A DNA stretch of 64,000 bases from Psilocybe azurescens (lineage: Eukaryota; Basidiomycota; Agaricomycetes; Agaricales; Agrocybaceae), in the NCBI GenBank assembly GCA_023853785.1, contig JAJIRX010000336.1, positions 1-64,000 of the forward strand. Direction: 5' to 3'. The notes beneath the pieces are model-generated. The model did not search any database, was not told the origin of the DNA, and saw only the letters and a program-made list of their open reading frames with translations. How positions within the stretch are numbered: the first letter of the stretch is position 1; each line of letters begins with the position of its first letter. A program made the translations under genes and the position numbers. Of this stretch, positions 23,500 to 33,958 are shown in pieces.

Positions 23500-24880
23500 G
23501 TCCGTCAGGTTGTCCGTCGGGTCATCCGTCGGGTCATTGGTACCGTCCGTATCCGTCGCTGTCGCAGCCGCCGTACCCGTCCTTGTCGCTGTCACAGCCG
23601 CCGTCTGCATCCGCGTCCTTGTCCTTGTCCTTGTCCCTGCTGTATGTGTCCGTCCTTGTCCCTGTCGCAGCCGCCGTCCCCGTCTGCATCCTCGTCCTTG
23701 TCCCTGCCATCCCCGTCTGTCCTTGTCCCTGTCGTCCCCGTCCGTCCCCGTCCGTCCCCGTCCGTCCCCGTCCGTCCCCGTCCGTCCCCGTCCGTCCCCG
23801 TCCGTCCCCGTCCGTCCCCGTCCGTCCCCGTCCGTCCCCCGTCCGTCCCCGTCCCCCGTCCTTGTCCTTGTCCCTGTCATCCCCGTCCGTCCTTGTCCCT
23901 GTCGCGTCCGCTCCTTGTCCCTGTCGCGTCCGCATCCTTGTCCCTGTCGTGTCCGGCGTCCTTGTCCCTGTCGTGTCCGGCGTCCTTGTCCCTGTCGTGT
24001 CCACGTCCTTGTCCCTGTCGCATCCACGTCCTTGTCCCTGTCGCGTCCACGTCCTTGTCCCTGTCGCATCCGCTCCTTGTCCCTGTCGCATCCGCTCCTT
24101 GTCCCTGTCGCATCCACGTCCTTGTCCCTGTCGCATCCGCTGCTCCTTGTCCCTGTCGCATCCGCTGTCCTTGTCCCTGTTGCGTCTGTGTCCTTGTCCC
24201 TGTTGCGTCCGCATCCTTGTCCCTGTTGCGTCCGTGTCCTTGTCCCTGTTGCGTCCACGTCCTTGTCCTTGTCCCTGCCATCCCCGTCCATCCTTGTCCC
24301 TGTCGTCCCTGTCTGTCCGCATCCGCGTCCTCGTCCTCGTCCCTGTCCCTGTTGCGTCCTCGTCCCTGTCGTGTCCACGTCCATGTCCTCGTCCCTGTTG
24401 CGTCCACATCCACGTCCTCGTCGCTGTTGCATCCACGTCCGCATCATCGTCCCTGCCATCTGGGTCCATCGTCGTCCCTGTCGCAGCTGCCATCCGCATC
24501 CGCATCGTCGTCCCTGTCGTCCCCGTTCCTGTTGCGTCTGCATTGTCGTCCCTGTTGCGTCTGCATTGTCATCCCTGTCGTGTCTGCATTGTCGTCCCTG
24601 TTGCGTCTGCATTGTCGTCCCTGTCGCATCCACGTCCCTGTCCCTGTCCGGCGTTGTTGTCCCTGTTGTCCCCATCCCCGTCCGGCGTTGTTGTCCCTGT
24701 CGTCTCCATCTGTCGTCGTCCCTGTCAGCGTCCACGTTTTCGCCGTTGTCATCATCCCTGTCGCGTCCTCATCCCTGTCAGCGTCCATGTCCATGTCCTC
24801 GTCCCTGCCGTCCACGTCTGTCCTCGTCCCTGTTGCAGCCGCCGTCCGCGTCCTCGTCCTCGTCCTCGGTCATCAACCTC
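23500..24880. repeat. GC-rich minisatellite core of E1
   Basis: Built of variants of 'cgtccttgtccctgt(c/t)gc' (about 18 bp). At 23738-23846 it becomes a near-perfect 10-bp array of CGTCCCCGTC. The minus strand carries many GGGGAC/GGAC runs with possible G-quadruplex character. Long low-complexity frames (up to 480 codons) exist on both strands and are not credible genes. Confidence 0.85.
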
Positions 24881-24881
24881 T

Positions 24882-24945
24882 GTCGCATCGGGTTGGCTGT
24901 CGCCTGGCTCTGACCGACGAGGTGGTGGTGGTGGTAGTCGGAAGA
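24882..24945. other. Conserved box shared by E1 and E2
   Basis: GTCGCATCGGGTTGGCT, then CGCCTGGCTC and GACC, then a GAGGTGGTGGTGGTGGT-like run. The same order occurs at 61773-61835 in E2 although the minisatellites around it differ. It is the best-conserved internal sequence of the family. Confidence 0.7.
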
Positions 24946-25779
24946 AAGGTTGGGGTCGTTCATTTGATGGTTGTCGTGCCGATCGGCCGATGCCGGGCAC
25001 ATGTGCGCATCACATGTGCTTGTGAAATTCTGACCCCGCGGACTGAACAAAATACAAAATTGTATCCATAGGGAGACTTTGCTCCCAAGTGTATTTAACT
25101 ATTGTTTCATTTAACTGTTATTCCATAGAGTTTATTTCAATTGATTTTACTCTTTTATTTTTTGCAATTAATATTGATAACTAATGATCATACTTTGGAT
25201 ATTGTGTTAATTATTGCATCCAGTGGACTCCAGTGGATTCAACTGGACTCCACTGGACTGTGCTAATAAATATATTATTTGTTGTTGTTCAGTGAATATT
25301 TAAGCCCCAGTCCATTGGACTTGACTGGACTCATAATCCACTGGACTGAGACTGGACTGAAAATTTGGCAGGAGTCCAGTGTGAGTCCAGTGGACTCCAG
25401 TGGACTGCAGTCCAGTTCCAGTCCAGTGGAGTCCAGTGGAGTCCATATGGATTGTGTGGGGAAAGGAAAGACCTCCCTCCACCCCAAGGCACACCAGCAT
25501 GCTGCAGCATACTGTAATTCACCCCCTGCTCACCCCCTCCCTCACCCCCTCCTCCTTGTTCTACTCAGTCTCTCTAGTATAAAGCTTCTGACTCCCATCA
25601 AGCAACAGCTTGTCCATGCTCCCCATCTGTTGATGCTGATGCTCTCTCCCTATTCATATGCCAGGTCAGGTGAAAGACGGACTAGAATCTGAATCTGAAT
25701 CCAAGGGTGCATGGTCTTGGGTCTTCACAATCCTGTGCTTGCCTTTGCTCTGCAGCATGTGTGTGGGAAATTTGGTAGT

Positions 25780-26075
25780 GGCAGATACCACTACCACCAC
25801 CTCTTCTGAAGACCTCCCACCTCAATGCCTGCTCCAGATGACACATGCCTGGTTGATCTCTACCCCTTGCATATACACAGCCTTTATGATCTCCTCCTCT
25901 CACTTTTCAATTGCCATTTCCACTTCTTTGTGTTCCAATACTAACACATACAGCTATTTGCACTGCACAACATCCTTCTTTGCCACATGCCCAGTGTTCT
26001 CCCAGGCATATTGTTATTGGGTCTGCAAAGCAGAGGATTGTAACTGCTCATGCAGCTGGGCAACAAGGTGTTGAG
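25780..26075 (-). pseudogene. CpG-depleted copy of the coiled-coil relic at 15.4-15.9 kb
   Basis: Minus-strand frame gives LHEQLQSSALQTQ, GHVAKKDVVQC, LVLEHKEVEMAIEK, EEEIIKAVYMQGVEINQACV with several stops. It aligns along its length with 15560-15830. At many sites where the 15.6-kb copy has CG this one has TG or CA (for example gatctcgac versus gatctctac; ctcgcgcagct versus ctcatgcagct). Confidence 0.6.
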
Positions 26076-29000
26076 TGAGGAGATGCCCTGGCCTTTGGTC
26101 TGTTGTCCTGATGCATGTTGTGTTTGGGGACCTTTGCCATGTCCATGCTAAGATGCTCCAGTCAATGATGCAGAAGTGGCACCAGGGACTCCTGGAAGAT
26201 ACAGGGCAACAATGGTCCAGAGAACAACAGTCCAAGCCTTACCCAAGTTTGGCCACCAAGATGAGGAGGCTTTGCATTGGCACAATGGGGAGGGGGCCAG
26301 TTAGCACAGAGTTCATAAACATTGCAGTGGCCATGATGAAGTTCCTTTGTGTGTGCAGATGTGTGAGTTGGGATCAATTACATGTGGAGGGGTGATAAAA
26401 TGAGAGAAATGTCAGCAGGGTTAGATAGGATGGAAAGTATGTGGGGTATATGTTGATGGGAGTGATGAAAGGAGGGAAACAGCAGGATTAAAGGCAAAGG
26501 AAACAAGAAAGGGAATTGGCAAAGGACAAAAACACAGGGAGAAGAGAAGGATGAGATCTACATACCACTGCAACTTCCCCAACCAGAACATTGGAGTAGG
26601 CCAATCTGGCCTACTCTAGCAGCTTGTGTCTGGCAAAGCTTGGAATGCTTGTTGAGCAGCCACACAGTATAGCATTGCGGGTGAAGGTGTTCTGTTTCTC
26701 TGACTACAAAAACACATTAGCATACAAACTGTGCACAGCTGCTGATGAGATGTAGTACATTATCTAATCTATGCATGGGCAGCTCAGCTCAGATGGCCAG
26801 AGCCCACTACTACAGTGTCCTGCCCAGAAATCTGTCTACAACCATCAAGGTGGCAGTGACAATGATGAACTGAACTATACATTGAATCAGTTGATCACAG
26901 ATGTCAATGTTAGTGATATATGCAGCACAAGCCTTGGAGTGAACAAGAAATAGTTCATAGAGACTGTATGCATACCTTTTGAGTCCTCTTATCTAGAATA
27001 CCTTGTCTTTCCAGAATGTAATTAGTAGCATATGGCATAAAAAATTGAGGACAGACTGTCATAAAGAGCAAAGCAATAAAATTTTTGTACACTTGTGTGT
27101 CTGTGCATTGTTTGATATTGTTCAGAGGAACCTAATGGTCTACACTGAGCAAATTGGTTGTCTTTCCTTCATGTCTTGAAAAGCTCTCCCTGTCAATTTG
27201 AGAGTCTGTTCACATTATAAATGGCATACCTGTATATCTAATCACATCTCAATGCAACTTCTTGGGTTTCCAGGACTCTCAGAAGGTTTTACTTGCTTAT
27301 TAGGAGGCAATATGAGGGATGGTTAATAGCTCATGCATGGGCTGAGCACTGCCCATGTGGGTAGGATCATGAGCAGCATGCATGCATATTTTAGCCTATT
27401 ACCCTAATTAAGGTGTAGGGAACTCATATATTCATCTATCTGTTTAGTATTTCTGCTGCTAATTTTGAGTAGCATCTGCATCTATATCATCACCACCCTC
27501 AATAGAATTAGGCCATAAGTAATCTTAGCTCTACAGATATTTTACAAAGATATTTCTCATACACTGAACCTCTTAAATAGTGCACAGAATTAGAATACTG
27601 TGTTGAGGAACAAGGAGACTATTTTGAGGGATAAGAAGGACAATGCTGGTCAAGGCAGAGGTAGTGTCAACTGTCATAACCAAAGACCAATGAGGTTGCA
27701 TTTTTTTGGCAGGATTCTGACTGAATGAGAAGAAGGGAACTATTTATTTGTATTTTGAGAATGAGGGTGTGCCTCTTCATCACATAAAACAAACTATTGA
27801 TTCAATACCATTGTTTGACCTTCCAGAGTGTCTCAATACCAAATGTATCTCAAACCTGGAGTTCTCAGGTAGTCATGATTTCTATAGCATTTGAGTACAC
27901 AAACACCTTTCTCTTTCACTTCTCACTTTATTCCACTCCTGAAATCAACTGACCAGGATATGCAAACACCTCCTCTACATTTAGATCAGATGGCTCTGCA
28001 TAGGTTTTAATGCCTATAATGTCAACTCCTATTCACACCATCTTGTTCATTTGTTTCCAGCCCATGCACAGGCAGGGAGAGTGAAAAATTACTAATATGA
28101 TTGTACATGGTCATGATACTACCTATACATCCACTTAGAACAGTTAGTTTGTCATGTTGTATGTGGAGTTTGATGGTGAGTGTACATGTTCTTGAGGCAT
28201 GACTCTGGCATTTCACTTAAGCTCAAGTGCCAAACACAAGCACAAGTGCCATTCACCTTAGCATGACTCACTCCTCTCATTTGGCTTGCATAACACAGGT
28301 GTTTTCACAGCACTCTCATTAGACTGAAGGTAGGACACAAGGTTCAAATAATTTGGGATATGTAAGCTTGCTACTCTATGTGTGCCTCAACTGTGTGCAA
28401 TCACAGGATACTGTGATGAATGGGTTACATACAGGGAGGGAGAAGTACATGTATGTCTGTGCGCATTTGGGATCAGATAGAGAGCTCATACAAGAATTAG
28501 GGATGGTGTTGAGGCTAGGGAAGAGTTCAAATTTAAATGGGCATGCAAAAGAGGGACTCTATTGACAAATTGTATGGCAGATAGAGTGGATTAATACAAA
28601 TGAGCTGAACAGACCCAAATGCATACAGAGGTATTGTTTCCCTATTGCATACAGGCACAGGCTGGAAGATTGATAGGTAAATACATGGTAGGGCTATTCA
28701 AGCTTGCCTTTAAATGTGATATAATAAACAAGGATCAATAGTTGGACACTTGACAGTCAGATCTCAAAGAAATCATACTGCTCAGACCTGCTGATCAGAT
28801 GCATAATTTTAATAAATTCTAACACTAGGGACTATCCATCTAACATAATCTTATGGTGAGAATTCTCCTTCTTTCAATTTCTCTCTGTTAAAAATCAAGG
28901 GGTGATATAAATCTTTGATAACTAAATTCTTAGTTGCTTACACAGTTCACAACTCTGGAATTGGGTAGATGTAGAATTGTTTCTGTAAGGAAAATAGGTA

Positions 29001-29585
29001 TTTACTATGACTCCTAATACATTGATTTTTTCTCAGTCACTGCTGAAGAAAACAGATAACAGGATTAATTCTAAAAATGTAAATGATTGTACATACTAGG
29101 AGCTGTTAGGGTAATTTTCATTGAGTAACAAGATACAATAGCCAAGCAGGGAACTTTGGGTTCAGATTCAGAGGACTGAAATACCAATGAACATATGCTT
29201 CTTACTTGATGAATCAATGGGAGGAAACAGAGAAGGGTGCAGAAGTAAAGATGAGATGCTCAGACTCAGTGTCAATGCATTCACTCTCATTGGATTCCTG
29301 CCCACCCATGTGACTTTTCATGGTGTTGTATCCAGTGAATCACATTGTATAGTATCATCACGGAGTAAATTGTGTGTGAACAAGGACAGCTAGAATAAAT
29401 ATGAATGCCAGGGTATGAGAACAAGATTGGGATAAAGTAAATACTGACTTGACTTGCAGGTCATGCAGCTTGCAGCACATGTTATGTGTTCTGTAGCAGA
29501 TCCAAAAATGAAACAAAACTCATAAATAGAAATAAGAAAGGAAGGTTTAGAGGATAAATGTGATTTGAAGGAATTTGGGACCCGT
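26076..29585. other. 3.5 kb gene-free, CpG-depleted sequence
   Basis: No frame longer than about 70 codons looks like protein and no family was recognised. CpG is very rare throughout. Probably old, heavily mutated repeat DNA. Confidence 0.55.
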
Positions 29586-32500
29586 TGAGATGTTTAGTGC
29601 GGGGTGTCTTTGTAATTGCCCAATACACAACACCCAATCAAATATTTATATTGATCAGTTCAATCTGGGAGGGTAAGCTTGTAAGGCTTATTACAATAAC
29701 TAGTTTTAGCAGAGTACAGACTTAGATGATTGCTCTTGGGTGATCACTAGTAGCTGGAGAACTCTTTTACAGGCGAGTACACACAAGGCACTGGAATAGT
29801 AAGGGTGATCTCTCTATGTGAGGGCAATCACCAATATCAAGGGGATCACTTTTGGGGGTGAGTGTACATGGGACACTTAACAGTTCTCTTTATAAAACCC
29901 AAACTCAAACTATCAAACACTATAAGTGATCACCCATATTAACACATAGTAGATCCTTAGTTCCTATAAGCAACTGGGCACACTAGTCCACAGTCCTTAG
30001 TTTACTATAGTAACTAGGGATGACTGTCAGAGAAATCCAACTGTTCCAGGATGTTGCCTATGAGCGATCACTAGTCTTTATAGGGTTCCCACCCATACTT
30101 AATAATCCCCAGGGCAGTCTTACTATAGGCAACACCCTGAACAGTCGGAGTTCTGTAAGGGAGGCTACCAACGTGCAGACGGAAAGAGATACCGGAATCC
30201 ATGCAACAAAATCCCTATCAGGATCTTGTCATGTGCATTCCACAGATATTTCAATTCTGGAAAGATAATAAACAGCGTGGCAACAACGAAATTACACACA
30301 ATGGAGCCTGTACAAAAAGATGCCACACTCACCAAGACAATCCATATACGGTTAAGATTGTGCCACAGAGCTTGGCCTTAGTCCCCTTATTCATTGCAGT
30401 GTAGTTTTAACTCTTCCTTCAGTTCATTGGACATGCATTCCCTGGGCTTTGGCTTAGGGAACACATGGTCTCTAAGTTTATTTCATTTATATTTTTGTAT
30501 CTTAGAAATTCTATGTACTATAAAGTGCAGGTAGATTAGGACTGGTAGGGGCAGTTGGATACCTGCTCCCTCCATCTCATATTGTCTTCACACATTCTCT
30601 ATTTGGTTTCTTCCCTTTGTAACACCCCACTCTACCCCGGATTCTTGTATACACTGATGATGCCAGACGACTGCTCTGCCATGCACAAAACAAAAACAAA
30701 GACCTATAATAAACTGAAAAACGATGGGGGGACCTAATACTTGAAGGTGTGGAATACAGAGGGAAGTCGTCTTGAGGCTCTGAGGGTGCGAGACTGGGTT
30801 CTAGGAGCTATACCAGATGGAACTGACTAGGTGCGAAGCTCTGAAAATGAGGTGTGATGTTTGAGAACAAGGTGTAAAGCTGTATAAACAAGGTGCAGAG
30901 GTGCAAGAACAAGTTGCGAAGGTGCAAGAACAATATCTGAGGGTTGGAAAAGCTCTTCTTCCTTCTTTTAATGTAGATACAATACAAGCTTTTATACTAC
31001 GAATATTGAATACTGAATAAAGGCATAGTCTGCTACAAATAAGGAGGTGCGATAGCAACGCACAAAGAACTGAATGAAAAATATAAACATCTGCATAAAG
31101 AATCAAAAGCGGTGGTGATCATGAAACAAAAGAAACTAAGAATGAAGATGAATAAATGTCCGCAAACCATAGACAATATCACAAGGTACTCTGAAAATGC
31201 GAAGATGATCAATGAAAAAGGTAAAGAACATGATAGAACCTATAGAAAAGCCTTGCTGATACTCTGGACCTTCCTCGCAAACACACTAAATGCTTGAATG
31301 AGTCGCAGATTCCTATCTTGAGCATCAACGGAGTGTAGGATATGTATAGCATAGCCTCGCAGCTGATCCGGTTGTTGTACAAACTTGGAAACTGAGAGAT
31401 TGGCATGTGACCAAGGAAGATGATCCGCAGTGAACCCAAATAGGTACGAGGTGCGCAAAGTGAAAACTGATATTCTGGGGCATAGAACAGGCCGGATGAT
31501 CAATAATTATGAGGTGCGAAGAGGTTCAGCGAGGTTCGATGAGGTTCTGCAAGGTGTGAAGCTGTCGGAACAATGTATACTGAAGGAGGGGATGATTGGA
31601 GGTTTGGAATGTCGAAATAGGTGCGAAAGCTTTGTAAACTGCTGAGAACGAATATAGAAGGTAAGGGAATAAGGTGGAATAAGGTCCAAAGAGGTGCAGA
31701 GTCGAGGAAACAGGTGCGAAGCTAAGGGGAAATGTGCGAAGCCTGTGGAAGCTGCTGGATATGTTGTCAGAGGTGTGGAGTATTTTGAAGCTGTAAAAAT
31801 CGCAAATTCCGGGGCCAGAGAGCTGCGGTGCTCATCAACACTTTCCCCACAAATAAATACTGACCCTTACTATCAAATCCTTTCAACCTATAACACAAAG
31901 TAGATGGAGTCTACCTCCCCTCACAAACCCATCCAAACTCAGATCACTTAGAATCATTTCAGTTCTCTGACAGTTGTCCCTAGTTACTATGAGCAATTGC
32001 TAGCCATATAGGGTTCCAACCTGTACTTAACAATCCCCAGGGCAGTCCATGGATGACTTATAAAAGCCTGCTTATCAAGTCTAATAGACCTGACATTGAA
32101 TATAACAATGGTGTTTGCTCACAAAACCAGGTAGTGCCTAATTGCTTAAGGTGAACTGCAGTGTTCGATCTCTTATCGCACAAATCACTAGTCCTCAAAG
32201 TGTTAACACTAGAATTCTTATTCAGAGTAAATTCTGATATCAAATCTGGGGTGTAGATTACTTGGGTCCTATTCTAAGATACAGGGCTGTTTTTATATAC
32301 TAAATAATACTTTGGCTTGTGATAATTGAAAGGGACTAAGAGAAAAGGAAGGAAATGGACTGCGTGCTGCCTAGCCTTTGCTGCACCAATTATAATAGTG
32401 GAAAGTACTAGTTTGCCTGGGCTATGGCACTTATGTGAAGATAACATTGTTGTCCATGCAGCAGTGCCTCCTTGGGTAGCGATCACCTGACTTATTTTAT

Positions 32501-33321
32501 CTGATGGCTTGCGGCTAAGGCATGTCAAGACTAGATTGCTTAGGGGTATATTTCCTAGGAAACCCTACCAGTTTCCCAAGCACATTTACTATTGGTTTAG
32601 GACCTCCTGGAACAGCAGGTGCCCTTATCATGAGGCAAGTTACCTCTAGTATCGTGTGGCAATCACTGGCTGGGCGATCTCTCACTCACGTTGGCTGCAT
32701 TACAAATTACAAGTTTTTATAGTCAGATCTAGTAGACCACCATATGCTGGGTTGTACACAAGATTTCAATTGCCAATACATTCAGTCCGTGGGGTGATCA
32801 CCTGTGTGGTGCAATGATGTCTGATCCCTGAGCAGTTGATTGCCTAATTTAGTGAACAGCCTTTGTGAGGTCTGGACACAGTGATTGCTTTTACTAATTA
32901 ATAAGGTTTCCATCACTTGGCGATCACTTGTTAAGAGACTGATGGGTGTTTACCCCTTGTAAGAGCCAAGGCTATTTCTGAGGAGTTCTTCCTTGTATGG
33001 GACTAATAGCATGATCAGTGGGACAGGTGATAGCCTTGGGTGCTCAGTTAGGGTTGCTTTGATAGCTGTGTAGGAAACTAAAGGTAGTCTTTGATTTGTA
33101 GCACTCATTAATAGGCCACACTACACTAAAGTTAGTTTGTAAAGTCTACTACGCTCATTGGTCCACTAGGAAGTGAAGCCTCAAAGCCTAATAGTCTGGC
33201 GATATCTCCTACCCTTCACTAGTATAATGTACTAGTTTATTACAGATATCAATCGCAAAAATAAGGGCCTCTGTGTCTCACTATGAATTGTAAGCTCAGA
33301 ATGTTTTACACCCTTTCACCG
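29586..33321. mobile_element. Repeat family R1, copy 1, split by an insertion
   Basis: 29586-30145 and about 31955-33321 are collinear with 57837-59769. Shared boundaries are TGAGATGTTTAGTG at one end and CACCCTTTCACCG at the other. The sequence carries many TGATCAC / GCGATCAC palindromes. No coding capacity was found. Clear inverted termini or target duplications were not found, so the element class is open (long LTR or non-autonomous element). Confidence 0.75.
30146..31954. repeat. Insertion in R1 copy 1 with GGTGCGAAG-type tandem repeats
   Basis: Absent from R1 copy 2. At 30825-30950 and 31445-31760 the motif (A)GGTGCGAAG recurs with 17-25 bp spacing, often followed by a GAACAA-like word. 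No protein recognised. A TGTAACACCCC string at 30619 resembles an LTR start, but no matching end or duplication could be confirmed. Confidence 0.5.
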
Positions 33322-33958
33322 TTTCCAGATGTGAGGGACAAGGGGGCCAGAGGTAAAGGTGAGGGCCTTCTACTTGAGTCTAAGCCACTCATCAGATCTA
33401 AACTCAACTTTACCACTGTGCTTGATTGAGGATACCATGTCATATCAAATTATATCACCCCACACCTGGAGAATAAAGAGGGTGATTATTGAATAGAATA
33501 GAGCATCAAAGAAGAAAGTCTCTATGAATGCAGACAGCCAGGATGAACATGGACAATAAGAGGTATTGCAGCATGTCTGAAAACAAACAAAGATCTTGAA
33601 CACTGAAAAAGGAGGTATATGGGTGGATAGATGCCAGCAAGTAAGTGAGGTATTGAGAGATAAAGTGCTTCAACTCTGTGTTGAGTCTCCACAACCTCAC
33701 ATTAGATTTAAACCCACCTGTGTCATTGCACAGTGTTATATCATACTGTAGTGAAGATTGCAGGATCACACAGGAGACACTCAGGCATTAAAAAGTCTGT
33801 ATGAGAAGTTACTCAAGTTGTATGTAAGGTGCATTACACAGCATTTTAACATGGCCAATTTGCACAGAGAAGGAAAGTAGAACATATTGTCACAGAATTA
33901 CAAATCAGATGTTTATTTCAATGATAAGAGTATGAGGGAGACAATAAACCAGTGGACA
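33322..33958. other. Gene-free gap before the WD40 NLR
   Basis: CpG-poor, no coding signal. Would hold the 3' UTR and terminator of the minus-strand NLR. Confidence 0.4.

Larger units (their letters stand above)
23118..25483. mobile_element. Non-autonomous TIR element E1 with 8-bp target duplication
   Basis: Element 23126-25475 (2350 bp) is flanked by perfect 8-bp direct repeats CCTCCACC at 23118-23125 and 25476-25483. Ends: left CAGTACTTTACCATCCCCCA, right (reverse complement) GAGGTCTTTCCTTTCCCCA, then both arms share TCCATATGGACTCCA. Arms (23126-23320; 25215-25475) are dense in GGACTCCAGTGGA-like motifs, AT-rich spacers follow, and the centre is a GC-rich minisatellite. A second member (E2) has the same plan. 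No transposase was found; the long open frames on both strands of the core are a by-product of the tandem repeat. 8-bp duplications occur in hAT and KDZ/Zisupton-type transposons, so one of these may mobilise it (inference). Confidence 0.85.

Noticed and set aside
23500..24880. CRISPR-like array
   Set aside because: Units are contiguous variants with no unique spacers; eukaryotic context.
23404..25071. Open frames of 320-480 codons on both strands
   Set aside because: They are translations of a tandem minisatellite, open in several frames at once; composition is repetitive Thr/Gly/Asp/Arg or Ser/Pro/Leu with no domain.
30619..31845. Possible solo LTR starting TGTAACACCCC
   Set aside because: No convincing matching end, target duplication or second copy in the window.
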